Assembly: GCF_024972775.1 (NCBI RefSeq)
Contig: NZ_CP092282.1
Location: 1,054,001 to 1,118,000, forward strand
DNA from: Dehalobacter sp. DCM
Lineage (GTDB): Bacteria; Bacillota; Desulfitobacteriia; Desulfitobacteriales; Syntrophobotulaceae
Direction of reading: 5' to 3'
Length of the DNA: 64,000 nucleotides
Part shown: in pieces, positions 8,672-20,732 of the stretch
Layout: every line of letters starts with the position of its first letter
How positions within the stretch are numbered: position 1 is the stretch's first letter
Translations under genes and position numbers: made by a program
The notes under the pieces: model-generated
What the model saw: the letters and a program-made list of their open reading frames with translations, nothing else
Told to the model about the DNA's origin: nothing
Databases searched by the model: none

Positions 8672-9949
8672 ATGAAATCGGAAATATTATACGAAAAAGC
8701 TAAGAAGCTGATGCCGGGCGGTGTCAACAGTCCGGTGCGCAATTTCCAATCGGTGGGCGACACACCGCGTTTCATCAGTCGCGCTCAGGGCGCCAGACTT
8801 TACGATATCGACGGCAATGAGTATATCGACTACATCGGTTCCTGGGGACCGATGATCCTGGGACATGCCAACCCGGAAGTATTAGAGGCAGTAAGAAGAG
8901 CAGCCGAAAACGGCTTAAGCTTCGGTGCAGCCACCGAAGCGGAGGTCATTATGGCCCAGTTGATCTGTGATTTGGTCCCGTCTGTGGAAATGATCCGGAT
9001 GGTTAATTCCGGGACTGAGGCGACCATGAGCGCCGTCCGGGCGGCTCGCGGCTTTACAGGGAGAAATAAAATTATTAAATTTGAAGGCTGCTATCATGGG
9101 CATAGTGATGCAATGCTGGTCAAAGCAGGCTCGGGCGTCATTTCTTCCGGCGTACCCAGCAGTCTTGGGGTTACACCAGGCTGTGCCAATGATACGCTGA
9201 CTGCGGTTTTTAATGATATCGGCAGCGTCCAGGATTTGTTTGCAAACAACAAAGATCAGATTGCAGCCGTGATTGTTGAGCTTGTGCCGGCCAATATGGG
9301 CGTCGTTTTGCCGAAACCCGGATTTCTCCAGGATCTGCAAAGAATATGTGCAGAGAACGCGGCCCTTGTGATCGCCGATGAAGTCATTACGGGATTTCGG
9401 CTTGGACTAGGTGGAGCGCAGGAATATTATGGCCTTAAACCAGATATGACCGCTTTCGGAAAAATCATCGGCGGTGGGATGCCGGTGGGGGCCTATGGCG
9501 GCCGCAAAGATATCATGCAGCAGATCGCACCCTGCGGCGGTGTTTATCAAGCCGGGACCCTGAGCGGAAATCCTGTGGCTATGGCTGCCGGGATTGCCCA
9601 GCTTACCAAACTGAAAAATAATCCTCAAATTTATAGTCATATTGACAGCCTTTCAGCAAAGTTCAGCAGTGGACTTAGAGAACTTCTGAAAGTGACCGGA
9701 GTAGCAGCGACGGTTAACGCCATCGGCTCGCTCTCAACCCTGCTGTTTACAGAGCAGGAAGTTCATAACTACACCGATGCCTTGACCTGTGATACAAAGC
9801 GGTATGGCCGCTTTTTCAGCGCCATGCTGAAGCAGGGGATTTACCTCGCACCTGCCCAGTTCGAAGCGGCATTTATCTCTTATTCCCACACGGAAGCGGA
9901 TATCGACAGGACGCTGGAATGTGCGGAAAAGGCTCTTCGGGCGCTCTAA
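8672..9949 (+). CDS. hemL: Glutamate-1-semialdehyde 2,1-aminomutase
   Basis: PLP enzyme that converts glutamate-1-semialdehyde to 5-aminolevulinate. The 425-residue protein carries MPGGVNSPVRNF near the N-terminus, NSGTEATMSAVRAARG, CYHGHSD, the DEVITGFR aspartate segment and FGKIIGGGMPVGAYGG with the PLP lysine. Length and motifs are standard. It completes the C5 branch (hemA-hemL-hemB-hemC-hemD) inside this cluster. Confidence 0.96.
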   Translation: MKSEILYEKAKKLMPGGVNSPVRNFQSVGDTPRFISRAQGARLYDIDGNEYIDYIGSWGPMILGHANPEVLEAVRRAAENGLSFGAATEAEVIMAQLICDLVPSVEMIRMVNSGTEATMSAVRAARGFTGRNKIIKFEGCYHGHSDAMLVKAGSGVISSGVPSSLGVTPGCANDTLTAVFNDIGSVQDLFANNKDQIAAVIVELVPANMGVVLPKPGFLQDLQRICAENAALVIADEVITGFRLGLGGAQEYYGLKPDMTAFGKIIGGGMPVGAYGGRKDIMQQIAPCGGVYQAGTLSGNPVAMAAGIAQLTKLKNNPQIYSHIDSLSAKFSSGLRELLKVTGVAATVNAIGSLSTLLFTEQEVHNYTDALTCDTKRYGRFFSAMLKQGIYLAPAQFEAAFISYSHTEADIDRTLECAEKALRAL

Positions 9950-10068
9950 AAAATTTGTCCATGGATGACATTGACATTCGACTGACTTATGTCGCAGTTG
10001 ATATGGATCGCTTATTATTCTGGATTAAATTAAATTGCTGATTAAATTTAAAGAGAAGGATGAGAGTA

Positions 10069-10452
10069 ATGACGGGAATTTTAATATTAGCTCACGGCAG
10101 CAGACAAAGCGAAACGGAGAATACACTGAAGGAAATCATCGCAATGGTTCAAACAGAGCTGAAAACGACAATCAGCGCTGACCTGATTACCTATGCATTC
10201 CTACAGTTCTCTGAAAATAATTTGGAAATGGGCTTAAAGAAGCTTGTTGACCAGGGTGTTAACAAAATAAAAATCATACCTTATTTTCTATTTGATGGCG
10301 TTCATATCCAGGAGGATATTCCGGCTGAGATCGATGAATTCTTAAAGGATAATCCCGGTGTGGAAATCAGTTTTGGTAAAACATTGGGAGCGGATAGAAG
10401 ATTGGCGAAGATCCTTGTTGATCGGATAAGTGACATGACAGGTGAAGTCTGA
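10069..10452 (+). CDS. cbiX: Sirohydrochlorin cobaltochelatase, short form (CbiX-S type)
   Basis: Inserts Co2+ into sirohydrochlorin, the entry step of the cobalt-early pathway. The 127-residue single-domain protein starts with ILILAHGSR (chelating histidine) and has IPYFLFDGVHIQEDIP with the second histidine, as in short CbiX enzymes that work as dimers. I prefer the ATG at 10069, so that the protein starts M-T-G-I-L-I-L-A-H-G-S-R, over the in-frame ATG at 10060, which directly abuts the Shine-Dalgarno-like AGAAGG. The stop overlaps the cbiET start. A nickel or iron chelatase (SirB) role cannot be excluded, but the neighbours favour cobalt. Confidence 0.85.
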   Translation: MTGILILAHGSRQSETENTLKEIIAMVQTELKTTISADLITYAFLQFSENNLEMGLKKLVDQGVNKIKIIPYFLFDGVHIQEDIPAEIDEFLKDNPGVEISFGKTLGADRRLAKILVDRISDMTGEV

Positions 10453-11729
10453 TGCTTACGGTCAGCATCATTGGGATGGGTCCCGGAAATCTGCTGCAGC
10501 AGACCCAGGAAGCCGTGGAGGCCATAGCGAAAAGTGACTATCTGATTGGGGATAAACGCATCCTGAAGGAATTGGCATTCCCGGATAAGACTCAGCATAC
10601 GGCGACTCATGTCCCCCAAATAATGGAACTGATGAAAGAATTTCTGACTGAGGGCAGAGCTGAGGTTGCCGTTGCCGTACTGGTATCAGGGGATGTTGGT
10701 TTCTACAGCCTGGCGAAATCGCTGCTCCGCGCCCTTGAAACGGAAAATATAACAGACCTTAAGAATGTCCGTTTGATTTGCGGCATTGGGTCACTTCAGT
10801 ATTTTTCCTCGAAAATCAAAACAGCCTGGGACGATGCGGCAATCTGCAGTCTGCATGGCCGGGAAGGGAACATTGTCGGCAACGTGCTGAATAACCGGAA
10901 GGTATTTGTCTTGACCGGCGGAGACCAGAATCCGGCTGCCATTTGCCGAAAACTGTCTGATTTCGGTTTAGCGGAGGTTAAAGTCAGTATCGGTGAGAAC
11001 TTATCCTATCCAAATGAGCGGATTGTTACCGGGACAGCCCAAGACTTTACCAAAGAATCCTTTGCTTCCTTGAGTGTCATGATGATTGAAAATCCTGCTC
11101 CATTGGAAAGAGCTTACATAACGCATGGCTTGCCGGATGAGTGGTTTATACGCGGTGATGTGCCCATGACCAAACAGGAAGTTCGGGCAGTCTCGTTATC
11201 AAAGCTGCGTCTTAGGCAAAGTGACATCACCTATGACATTGGTGCGGGTACCGGTTCTGTTTCCCTGGAAATGGCACTGCAGCAGACCCATGGTTTTGTT
11301 TATGCCATCGAGAAAAACGAGCAGGCCGTTGCGTTGATTCACCGGAATAAAGAACAGTTCGGGGCTAAAAATCTTATCATCATCACGAATACAGCCCCTG
11401 AAGGAATTGCAGAACTGCCACCGCCGGATAGGGTTTTTATCGGCGGGAGCGGCGGCAATCTGAAAGAAATATTGGATACGGTGTATGCCAAGAACAACGA
11501 TGCCGGGATCGTGATCAATGCCATTACGTTGGAGACCTTGAACGAAGCAATGGCTTATTACCGGGATCGTACGGCATACGAGGTTGAGCTCGTGCAGGTA
11601 ACCGTAGCCCGATCCAGGAAATTAGCGGACTATCACCTGCTCATGGGTCAGAATCCGGTCTTTGTGTTGTCGGCCTGGCCTGCCGGGCAGAATGCAACAG
11701 GGACTGCAACTCAGACAGAAACTAAGTAA
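10452..11729 (+). CDS. cbiET: Precorrin-6Y C5,15-methyltransferase (decarboxylating), CbiE-CbiT fusion
   Basis: Bifunctional 425-residue enzyme. Residues 1 to about 205 are CbiE (tetrapyrrole methylase, IIGMGPGNLLQQT and VLVSGDVGFYSLAKSL); residues from about 215 on are CbiT (PMTKQEVRAVSLSKLRL, then YDIGAGTGSVSLEMAL, the SAM site), which methylates C15 and decarboxylates the C12 acetate. The fused CobL-like form occurs in both aerobic and anaerobic producers. The C-terminal 20 residues (rich in A, T, Q) look like a disordered tail. It overlaps cbiX by one base. Confidence 0.94.
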   Translation: MLTVSIIGMGPGNLLQQTQEAVEAIAKSDYLIGDKRILKELAFPDKTQHTATHVPQIMELMKEFLTEGRAEVAVAVLVSGDVGFYSLAKSLLRALETENITDLKNVRLICGIGSLQYFSSKIKTAWDDAAICSLHGREGNIVGNVLNNRKVFVLTGGDQNPAAICRKLSDFGLAEVKVSIGENLSYPNERIVTGTAQDFTKESFASLSVMMIENPAPLERAYITHGLPDEWFIRGDVPMTKQEVRAVSLSKLRLRQSDITYDIGAGTGSVSLEMALQQTHGFVYAIEKNEQAVALIHRNKEQFGAKNLIIITNTAPEGIAELPPPDRVFIGGSGGNLKEILDTVYAKNNDAGIVINAITLETLNEAMAYYRDRTAYEVELVQVTVARSRKLADYHLLMGQNPVFVLSAWPAGQNATGTATQTETK

Positions 11730-11793
11730 CGCTGGCAAAAAGATAAATGATGAAAACAAAAAAGAACGAGTTTACCATAAAGTCGGAAGGTGA

Positions 11794-12429
11794 ATGATGA
11801 TGGACTATCAATTTGAAAATGTACTGCCTGAGGAGATAGAAAAAAGAAGCTTTGCCATTATTACTGAGGAACTGGGGGATATAACCCTGGATCCCGAGAA
11901 AGCACCGATCATTAAACGCGTCATTCATACTTCGGCGGATTTTGATTATGTGCAGAATTTATGTTTTTCGGATAATGTGGTACAGATTGCCCAGGATGCG
12001 CTTCGTAACGGGGCATCGATCTTAACGGATACCAAGATGGCCAGCGTGGGTATCAATGCCGGGAAGCTAAAAACCTACGGCGGGAAAGTCTACTGCTTTA
12101 TGTCCGACCAGGATGTGGCGCTGGAGGCGAAGGAAAAGGGCAGCACTCGGGCGGCTGTTTGTATGGATAAAGCGTGTACCATCGAAGAACCGCTGATCAT
12201 TGCTGTGGGGAACGCGCCAACGGCGCTGATTCGCTTGGACCAGCTTATCCGGGAAGGCAGGATCAATCCCGTGTTGGTAATCGGGGTCCCTGTTGGTTTT
12301 GTCAATGTCGTCCAGTCTAAGGAATTGATTATGCAGTCCGGCGTTTCGTTCATTGTGGCCAGAGGCCGGAAAGGCGGAAGCAATGTTGCTGCAGCCATTT
12401 GTAACGCCCTTTTGTATTCGCTGACCTAG
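11794..12429 (+). CDS. cbiC: Cobalt-precorrin-8 methylmutase
   Basis: Moves the C11 methyl to C12, giving cobyrinate. The 211-residue protein contains VIHTSADFDY with the catalytic histidine, TDTKMASVGIN, and VGNAPTALIRL, all conserved in CobH/CbiC. Three consecutive ATG codons (11794, 11797, 11800) follow GGAAGGTGA at 11785-11793, so the exact start is uncertain by two residues. The TAG stop is also the first three bases of the palindromic element that follows, so the element probably inserted at or just inside the original 3' end. Confidence 0.94.
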   Translation: MMMDYQFENVLPEEIEKRSFAIITEELGDITLDPEKAPIIKRVIHTSADFDYVQNLCFSDNVVQIAQDALRNGASILTDTKMASVGINAGKLKTYGGKVYCFMSDQDVALEAKEKGSTRAAVCMDKACTIEEPLIIAVGNAPTALIRLDQLIREGRINPVLVIGVPVGFVNVVQSKELIMQSGVSFIVARGRKGGSNVAAAICNALLYSLT

Positions 12430-12691
12430 TGCCTTGTAAACTCTAATTCCTGTACATCCTTGCGGCAGATTTCATGTAATACTGCGTTGTCTTGTCGCTC
12501 CAATGCCATCCATGGCATCCGCGACATTTGTCCATCCGTGGACTTTAATCGGCATACGCTCGGTATGCCTTGCCTCCGACGGCCAAGGATGGCCTAGTGT
12601 CGCGATGCCATGGATGGCAAGGAGCGACCGCCTTGTCTTACAAGAAATCTGCTCACAATTATATTACAGTTTTAGAGTTTACAAGGCACTA
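12427..12691 (+). repeat. 265-bp long imperfect palindrome with 20-bp terminal inverted repeats (MITE-like)
   Basis: Bases 12427-12446 and 12672-12691 are perfect 20-bp inverted repeats (TAGTGCCTTGTAAACTCTAA and its complement). The arms continue to pair with few gaps further in: around 12490-12525 the left arm (TCGCTCC..TGCCATCCATGGCA..CGACA) matches the complement of 12590-12632. The whole element can fold into one long stem-loop, with a smaller palindrome (TGCCATCCATGGCA) in each arm. It has no ORF of its own. TA at both ends would fit a TA target duplication. No second copy is evident in the window. Confidence 0.75.
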
Positions 12692-12720
12692 AAATTATTG
12701 TTGTGCCACCATGGTAAGAA

Positions 12721-12765
12721 AGAGCCCCCTGTAAGCATTATTGATGCATGCAGGGGGCTCTTTTT
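12721..12765 (+). terminator. Rho-independent terminator after the cobalamin cluster
   Basis: AGAGCCCCCTG (12721-12731) pairs perfectly with CAGGGGGCTCT (12751-12761) across a 19-base loop, followed by a T-run from 12761. It reads out the cbi/hem cluster and may also work towards gdhA, which converges on it. Confidence 0.85.
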
Positions 12766-12798
12766 ATTCTTTTTGTCTCTGGATAGGAACGGTATCCC

Positions 12799-12821
12799 AA
12801 ATTCGTCACCGGTGACGAATT

Positions 12822-12822
<1 letters not shown>
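12799..12822. other. 24-bp perfect palindrome at the gdhA 3' end
   Basis: AAATTCGTCACC (12799-12810) is followed immediately by its exact reverse complement (12811-12822), touching the gdhA stop codon. It could form a hairpin in the gdhA mRNA 3' end, but there is no T-run on the minus strand. A protein-binding site is an alternative. Confidence 0.6.
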
Positions 12823-14463
<1,641 letters not shown>

Positions 14464-17400
14464 ATGGAAAACTATCTATCTCCGAAAAAACAAGGTCTCT
14501 ATGATCCAGTCTTTGAGCACGATGCCTGTGGTATGGGCTTTGTCGTTAATATCAAAGGAAAAAAATCACACGACATTGTCGAAGAGGCTCTGACAGTCTT
14601 GGAAAACTTAAGTCACCGAGGTGCCAGCGGTGCGGAAGAGAATACCGGGGACGGTGCCGGAATACTCGTTCAAATACCTCATGATTTCTTTCTGCGAGAA
14701 TGCGATGTTCTGGGTTTTGAACTCCCTGCGCAGGGAATGTATGGCGTCGGTATGATTTTTGCCCACAAGTACGACGATTTCCGCTTCACACAAATGGATA
14801 CATTTGAGAAAATTGTTCGAGAAGAAGGGCAGAAAGTTCTGGGCTGGCGTGAGGTACCCATCGATAAAACAAAGGTTGGCTTAAGCGCTAATGCGGTAAT
14901 GCCAAGGTTTATTCAGGTTTTTGTCGGCAGAAATCCTGAACTGACCGATGAAATGGATTTTGAAAGAAAACTTTACGTTATTCGAAAAAGAGCAGAAAAG
15001 ACCATTATTCCGATGTGCGAAGATAAGGGCGGTTCATTTTACATTGCCAGTCTTTCCTCGAAAACCATTGTTTATAAAGGAATGCTGACTGCGGAACAGC
15101 TGCGGAATTTCTATCTTGATCTTTCTGACCTGGATTTTGTTTCCGCCTTAGCGATGGTCCATTCCAGATTCAGTACGAACACCTTCCCCAGTTGGGAGAG
15201 AGCACATCCCAATCGCTATATTGTCCATAATGGAGAAATCAATACGATCAGGGGCAATGTCAACTGGATGAAGGCCAGACAAAAATGCATCGATTCGCCG
15301 CTGTTTGATGATATTTCGAAAGTATATCCCATCGTTGACGAGTCAGGAAGTGACTCAGCCATGTTTGACAACAGCCTTGAATTCATCTACCTTACCGGAA
15401 GATCGCTGCCGCATGCCATCATGATGATGATTCCTGAACCATGGGAAAAAAATGACTTGATCTCCAAGGATAAAAAGAACTTTTATGAATTCAACAACTT
15501 CATCATGGAACCTTGGGACGGACCGGCGGCTATGGGCTTTACGGACGGAACGGTTATCGGCGGTGTTTTAGACAGAAACGGATTAAGGCCATCACGTTAC
15601 TATGTGACCAAAGACGATAAAGTTATTTTGGCTTCTGAAGTCGGCGTTATGGACATTAAACCAGAGAATATCCAATACAAGGGCAGGCTGGAGCCCGGTA
15701 AAATGCTCCTGATTGATACGGCTGCACAGAGAATTATTTCAGATGATGAAATCAAACAACGCGTTGCGGGTATGCATCCTTATGAAGAATGGAACAAGAA
15801 GCATATTGTTTACTTGAATGCATTGCCTGTTGAAGATGAACCGGATAAACCAATAATCGCTGACCTCATCGCGCAACAGAAGGCCTTTGGTTATACACAA
15901 GAGGATATCACTAAGATAATCCAGCCTATGGCTGCTAACGGTATTGATCCGATAGGATCAATGGGAATGGATTCTCCCTTAGCCGTTCTTTCCGAACGAC
16001 CGCAAATGCTCTATGATTATTTCCAGCAACTTTTTGCTCAGGTTACGAATCCGCCAATTGACGGCATCCGCGAGGAAATCATTACATCAAGTTCAGTGCT
16101 TCTCGGCAATGCGGGAAACCTGCTTGATCCTGACCAAACAAATACGTACGCAGTTTATTTAGATTCACCGATTCTGACAAATTCCCAGCTTAAAACAATA
16201 ATGAAATTAAATACCGGCAGATTCAAAACAGCGCGGATATCTATCCTATATCGTGCAGCGGGCGGCGTCCGCGCGATGGAAAGGGCTTTGGACAAGATTT
16301 ATCGCGAAGCAGATAAAGCCATTGCTGAAGGCACGAATATCCTTGTTCTTTCTGATCGGGGCGTCAATAAAGAATTTGCTGCCATACCCGCTTTATTAGC
16401 CTCCTCAGGACTTCATCATCATCTCATTCGCCGAGAAATACGAACCAGTGTGGGGATTGTCCTGGAGACAGGTGAAGCAAGAGAAGTTCACCATTTCTGT
16501 ACACTGATCGGGTATGGGGTTACGGCAATAAATCCGTATATGGCCTATGAAACCATTCATGATTTGGCTCTTAAAGGCATGACCGATGGATTAAGTTATC
16601 ACGAAGCAAAAAAGAACTATATCAAAGCGTCGGTCAAAGGGATCTTGAAAGTCCTGACCAAGATGGGTATTTCCACGATGCGCAGTTATCATGGCGCCCA
16701 AATCTTTGAAGCGGTTGGTTTGAAAAAGGATTTGATCGATAAATATTTCACTCAGACACCATCCCGGTTGGAAGGGATCGGTCTCGAGGAGATTACCGCT
16801 GAAAACCACATGCGTTTTGAAAGTGCTTTTGACGAGAATACACTTTATGCCGACACCCTCGAAGTTGGCGGCTTTTATCAATGCAAAAACACCGGAGAGA
16901 TCCACCGCTACAATCCGGAAACGATTTACCTGCTGCAGCGGGCTTGCCGGGAAGGAAATTATAATCTCTTTAAAGAATATTCTAAAAAAATCAATGAGGA
17001 AGAAATATATTCACTGAGGCACCTGCTGGACTTTAAGATAAGCGCTGGCGATACCATTCCTATCGAAGAGGTGGAACCGGTCGAAGCCATCGTCAAACGC
17101 TTTAAAACCGGCGCCATGTCCTATGGATCGATCAGTAAGGAAGCTCACGAATGCATGGCGATAGCCATGAACCGACTTGGAGGCAAGAGCAATAGCGGTG
17201 AGGGCGGTGAGGATCCCGAACGTTTTCAGAAATTGCCCAACGGAGACAGTATGATCAGCGCCATTAAACAGGTTGCTTCGGGACGGTTCGGGGTGACGAG
17301 CAACTATTTGATTAATGCCACTGAGCTGCAGATAAAAATGGCCCAGGGAGCAAAACCCGGCGAAGGCGGACAGCTTCCGGGAAGAAAGGTTTTTCCGGCT

Positions 17401-19020
17401 ATTGCTAAGGTCCGTCATTCGACACCCGGTGTGGAATTGATTTCACCGCCGCCGCATCATGATATTTATTCTATCGAAGATTTGGCTGAGTTGATCCATG
17501 ATCTGAAAAACGCTAACAGAAATGCACGGATCAACGTGAAACTGGTGTCTGAGGTTGGGGTTGGAACTATCGCGGCGGGTGTGGCTAAAGGCAAAGCCGA
17601 TGTGATTCTTATCAGCGGTTATGACGGCGGAACAGGAGCATCTCCCAGAACCAGCATTAAGCATACCGGCTTGCCTTGGGAGCTGGGTCTGTCAGAGACA
17701 CATCAAACGCTTGTGCTCAACCGCTTAAGAGACCGCGTCGTTCTGGAAACAGACGGCAAGCTTCTTTCAGGAAGGGACGTTGTGATTGCAGCCCTTCTCG
17801 GCGCCGAAGAATTCGGATTTGCGACAACGCCTTTAATTACCATGGGTTGTGTCATGATGCGCGTGTGTAATTTAAATACGTGTCCGGTCGGAATTGCTAC
17901 CCAGGATGAAGAGCTGAGAAAGAACTTCACCGGAAAGCCGGAATACGTTGAAAACTTTATGGTGTATGTCGCTCAGGAAATGCGTGAAATTATGGCCAAA
18001 CTCGGCTTTAGGTCCGTCAACGAGATGGTTGGACGTACAGACAGACTGAAGCACAAGGATAACGTGAAGAATTGGAAAGCATCACACGTTGATCTATCTC
18101 AGGTTCTCTATCAGCCGTATGCCGGCGCAGATATCGGCCGGTTTAAAATGCAGGAACAGAACCATGGATTAGAAGAGTCTTTGGATATGCGCAAACTGTT
18201 AAGAATGTGCAAACCGGCTCTCGAACAGAAAAAATCAATTCGGGCAAAACTGAAGATCAACAATGTCGATCGCGTTGTGGGAACGATTGTTGGCAGCGAA
18301 ATAACGAAACGTTTCGGCGAGGAAGGCTTGCCCGAGGATACGATCAAGCTGACCTTTGTTGGTTCAGCCGGGCAGAGCTTTGGTGCTTTTACACCCAAGG
18401 GGATGTCCCTGGAGTTGGAAGGGGATGCCAATGACTATATCGGCAAGGGCTTGTCCGGCGGAAAAATCAGTGTCTATCCGCCTAGAAATGCCGATTTTGA
18501 ACCGGATAAAAATATTCTTATTGGTAATGTTGCCTTTTATGGGGCCACCTCAGGTGAGGCTTACATCAATGGTATAGCCGGAGAGAGATTCTGTGTCAGA
18601 AACAGCGGGGTCAAGGCTGTTGTTGAAGGGGTCGGTGATCACGGCTGTGAATATATGACTGGGGGCAAAGTGGTCATCTTAGGTAAAACAGGAAGAAACT
18701 TTGCAGCGGGGATGTCCGGCGGTATTGCGTATGTTCTCGATTTAGATGAAATCTACTGTAATAAGTCATTGGTACTACTGGAGAAAATCTGTTCAGAAAA
18801 GGAACTGAAAGAAGTCAGAGAAATGATACGCAGGCATGTCACTCATACCGGAAGTCCGCGAGGCAAGGCAATCCTGAATGGGTGGACACAATATGCCCCA
18901 CGCTTTACAAAAGTCATTCCCAAGGACTATAAAGAGATGATGGAAAGAATTGAGAAGGCTTATGCGGCGGGATTACGCGGAGAAGAAGCGCTGACGGCAG
19001 CCTTTGAAGGGAGGGTTTGA
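14464..19020 (+). CDS. gltB: Glutamate synthase, large subunit
   Basis: Class II glutamine amidotransferase plus FMN synthase domain that makes glutamate from glutamine and 2-oxoglutarate. With the ATG at 14464 (GAGGG at 14451-14455, 8-base spacing) the protein has 1518 residues and a short propeptide; the likely mature N-terminal nucleophile is Cys22 in HDACGMGF. Further landmarks are [18 protein letters not shown], the central FMN domain ([29 protein letters not shown]) and the 3Fe-4S cysteines in [15 protein letters not shown], then the C-terminal GXGXG beta-helix domain. An upstream in-frame GTG (14455) is unlikely since it overlaps the Shine-Dalgarno. Confidence 0.96.
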   Translation: MENYLSPKKQGLYDPVFEHDACGMGFVVNIKGKKSHDIVEEALTVLENLSHRGASGAEENTGDGAGILVQIPHDFFLRECDVLGFELPAQGMYGVGMIFAHKYDDFRFTQMDTFEKIVREEGQKVLGWREVPIDKTKVGLSANAVMPRFIQVFVGRNPELTDEMDFERKLYVIRKRAEKTIIPMCEDKGGSFYIASLSSKTIVYKGMLTAEQLRNFYLDLSDLDFVSALAMVHSRFSTNTFPSWERAHPNRYIVHNGEINTIRGNVNWMKARQKCIDSPLFDDISKVYPIVDESGSDSAMFDNSLEFIYLTGRSLPHAIMMMIPEPWEKNDLISKDKKNFYEFNNFIMEPWDGPAAMGFTDGTVIGGVLDRNGLRPSRYYVTKDDKVILASEVGVMDIKPENIQYKGRLEPGKMLLIDTAAQRIISDDEIKQRVAGMHPYEEWNKKHIVYLNALPVEDEPDKPIIADLIAQQKAFGYTQEDITKIIQPMAANGIDPIGSMGMDSPLAVLSERPQMLYDYFQQLFAQVTNPPIDGIREEIITSSSVLLGNAGNLLDPDQTNTYAVYLDSPILTNSQLKTIMKLNTGRFKTARISILYRAAGGVRAMERALDKIYREADKAIAEGTNILVLSDRGVNKEFAAIPALLASSGLHHHLIRREIRTSVGIVLETGEAREVHHFCTLIGYGVTAINPYMAYETIHDLALKGMTDGLSYHEAKKNYIKASVKGILKVLTKMGISTMRSYHGAQIFEAVGLKKDLIDKYFTQTPSRLEGIGLEEITAENHMRFESAFDENTLYADTLEVGGFYQCKNTGEIHRYNPETIYLLQRACREGNYNLFKEYSKKINEEEIYSLRHLLDFKISAGDTIPIEEVEPVEAIVKRFKTGAMSYGSISKEAHECMAIAMNRLGGKSNSGEGGEDPERFQKLPNGDSMISAIKQVASGRFGVTSNYLINATELQIKMAQGAKPGEGGQLPGRKVFPAIAKVRHSTPGVELISPPPHHDIYSIEDLAELIHDLKNANRNARINVKLVSEVGVGTIAAGVAKGKADVILISGYDGGTGASPRTSIKHTGLPWELGLSETHQTLVLNRLRDRVVLETDGKLLSGRDVVIAALLGAEEFGFATTPLITMGCVMMRVCNLNTCPVGIATQDEELRKNFTGKPEYVENFMVYVAQEMREIMAKLGFRSVNEMVGRTDRLKHKDNVKNWKASHVDLSQVLYQPYAGADIGRFKMQEQNHGLEESLDMRKLLRMCKPALEQKKSIRAKLKINNVDRVVGTIVGSEITKRFGEEGLPEDTIKLTFVGSAGQSFGAFTPKGMSLELEGDANDYIGKGLSGGKISVYPPRNADFEPDKNILIGNVAFYGATSGEAYINGIAGERFCVRNSGVKAVVEGVGDHGCEYMTGGKVVILGKTGRNFAAGMSGGIAYVLDLDEIYCNKSLVLLEKICSEKELKEVREMIRRHVTHTGSPRGKAILNGWTQYAPRFTKVIPKDYKEMMERIEKAYAAGLRGEEALTAAFEGRV

Positions 19021-19022
19021 TC

Positions 19023-20507
19023 ATGGGAAAAGCAACCGGATTTTTGGAATACAAACGTATCGATCCTCTAAAAAGACCACTGGACGAGAGAATTAAGGAC
19101 TATAATGAGGTTAAGCTTCATCTGGACCCCGAGGTGATTAAAACCCAGGGCGCGCGGTGTATGGACTGCGGTGTTCCTTTCTGTCACGGAGGGATACTAC
19201 TGAATGGCGGAGCTTCAGGTTGTCCTGTGCGTAATTTGATTCCGGATTGGAATGAACTTGTCTATAATGGACAATGGCGTGAAGCATACAAGCGTCTCGC
19301 CAGGACAACACCCTTCCCTGAATTTACTTCTCGGGTGTGTCCTGCACCCTGTGAAGGGGCGTGCACAGAAGGGCATATTATGGAACCCGTTACAATCAAT
19401 AGTATTGAATACGAAATTATTGAGAGAGCGTTTGCTGAAGGCTGGGTGACACCCAAAAAAGCAAAGCCTACCGGTAAGAAGGTTGCCATCGTCGGATCCG
19501 GGCCATCCGGACTGTCTGCGGCCTATTATCTGAATGCTGTTGGGCATCAGGTGACAGTCTATGAACGGGATGATCGTGCCGGCGGGTTAATGATGTATGG
19601 TATTCCGAATATGAAACTGGAAAAACGCTTTATTGAGAGACGTCTTGATGTCCTAAAAGCTTCCGGGGTTGAATTTATTCTTAATGCCGAAGTGGGAAAA
19701 TATTTGAAAGCCCAGGAGCTGGTGGATAGTTATGATGCTGTCCTGTTGTGCACAGGTGCTACCAAACCGCGGGGATTGGATGTTGAAGGAAAGGATCTTA
19801 AAGGTATTTACTACGCTGTAGACTTTTTGAAAGCAACAACCAAAAGTCTTCTTAACTCCAATTTAAAAGATGAGAGCTTTATCAGTGCCAAAGGAAAGAA
19901 GGTCATTGTCATCGGCGGCGGTGATACGGGAACGGACTGTGTCGCCACAGCAATTCGGCATGGATGTGAGAGTGTTATCCAATTCGAGATCCTGCCGGAA
20001 CCGCCGCAAAAACGCGTTGAAGAATCGAATCCCTGGCCGGAGTGGCCGAAACAACTGAAAGTGGATTACGGACAGGAAGAAGCCATTTATCTTTACGGAA
20101 AAGATCCAAGAAATTACTGTATTTCCACGACAAAGATTATTGGTGATGCCAAAGGGGAGGTCAAGGAAGTACACACCGTGGATATCAGTTGGGTTAAAGA
20201 TGCTGCCGGCAGGCTTGTTCCTCAAATTGTTCCCGGCAGTGAAAGAACATGGGAGGCGGATCTGATACTTCTCGCGATGGGTTTCCTGGGACCGGAAGAC
20301 AATATCGCTAACGAACTAAAACTGGAAAGGGATGCCCGAAGCAATATTAAGGCGGAATATGAGGTCTTTGAAACGAATGTTGATAAGGTTTTTGCAGCCG
20401 GAGACACACGCAGGGGCCAAAGCCTCGTGGTGTGGGGATTCCAGGAAGGGAAGCTTGCAGCCAGAGAAGTCGATAAATATCTTATGGGTAAATCCGGTAT
20501 TATGTAA
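19023..20507 (+). CDS. gltD: Glutamate synthase, small (NAD(P)H) subunit
   Basis: Transfers electrons from NAD(P)H to GltB. The 494-residue protein has the N-terminal Fe-S cysteines (CMDCGVPFCHGG, SGCPVRNLIPDWNELV, CPAPCEGACTEG), the FAD motif GSGPSGLSAAYYLNAVGHQVTVYE and the NAD(P) motif VIGGGDTGTDC. The ATG at 19023 lies 7 bases after GGGAGGG; it begins two bases after the gltB stop, so the pair is coupled. Confidence 0.95.
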   Translation: MGKATGFLEYKRIDPLKRPLDERIKDYNEVKLHLDPEVIKTQGARCMDCGVPFCHGGILLNGGASGCPVRNLIPDWNELVYNGQWREAYKRLARTTPFPEFTSRVCPAPCEGACTEGHIMEPVTINSIEYEIIERAFAEGWVTPKKAKPTGKKVAIVGSGPSGLSAAYYLNAVGHQVTVYERDDRAGGLMMYGIPNMKLEKRFIERRLDVLKASGVEFILNAEVGKYLKAQELVDSYDAVLLCTGATKPRGLDVEGKDLKGIYYAVDFLKATTKSLLNSNLKDESFISAKGKKVIVIGGGDTGTDCVATAIRHGCESVIQFEILPEPPQKRVEESNPWPEWPKQLKVDYGQEEAIYLYGKDPRNYCISTTKIIGDAKGEVKEVHTVDISWVKDAAGRLVPQIVPGSERTWEADLILLAMGFLGPEDNIANELKLERDARSNIKAEYEVFETNVDKVFAAGDTRRGQSLVVWGFQEGKLAAREVDKYLMGKSGIM

Positions 20508-20602
20508 CCTTTCATGGTCCTGTCAGAAAGCAATGCGAAATGATTGAAGTTTTTCTGAAAGCTTCTGATTCTTGACGATTCGTGATGTGTGCAGATACCA
20601 AT

Positions 20603-20649
20603 AAAACCAGGCAATGGCGATGGATCATTCGTTTCATTGCTTGGTTTTT
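20603..20649 (+). terminator. Terminator after gltBD
   Basis: AAAACCAGGCAATG (20603-20616) pairs with CATTGCTTGGTTTT (20635-20648) with one G-T wobble, and the stem runs into five Ts. Confidence 0.75.
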
Positions 20650-20732
20650 GCCTAATAATAGGAAAAGGTTGATGGGCTTCTTTTTAGCTCGGTTATATTG
20701 GAAACATGTATTTCAAAGGTGGTGTTAAATCG

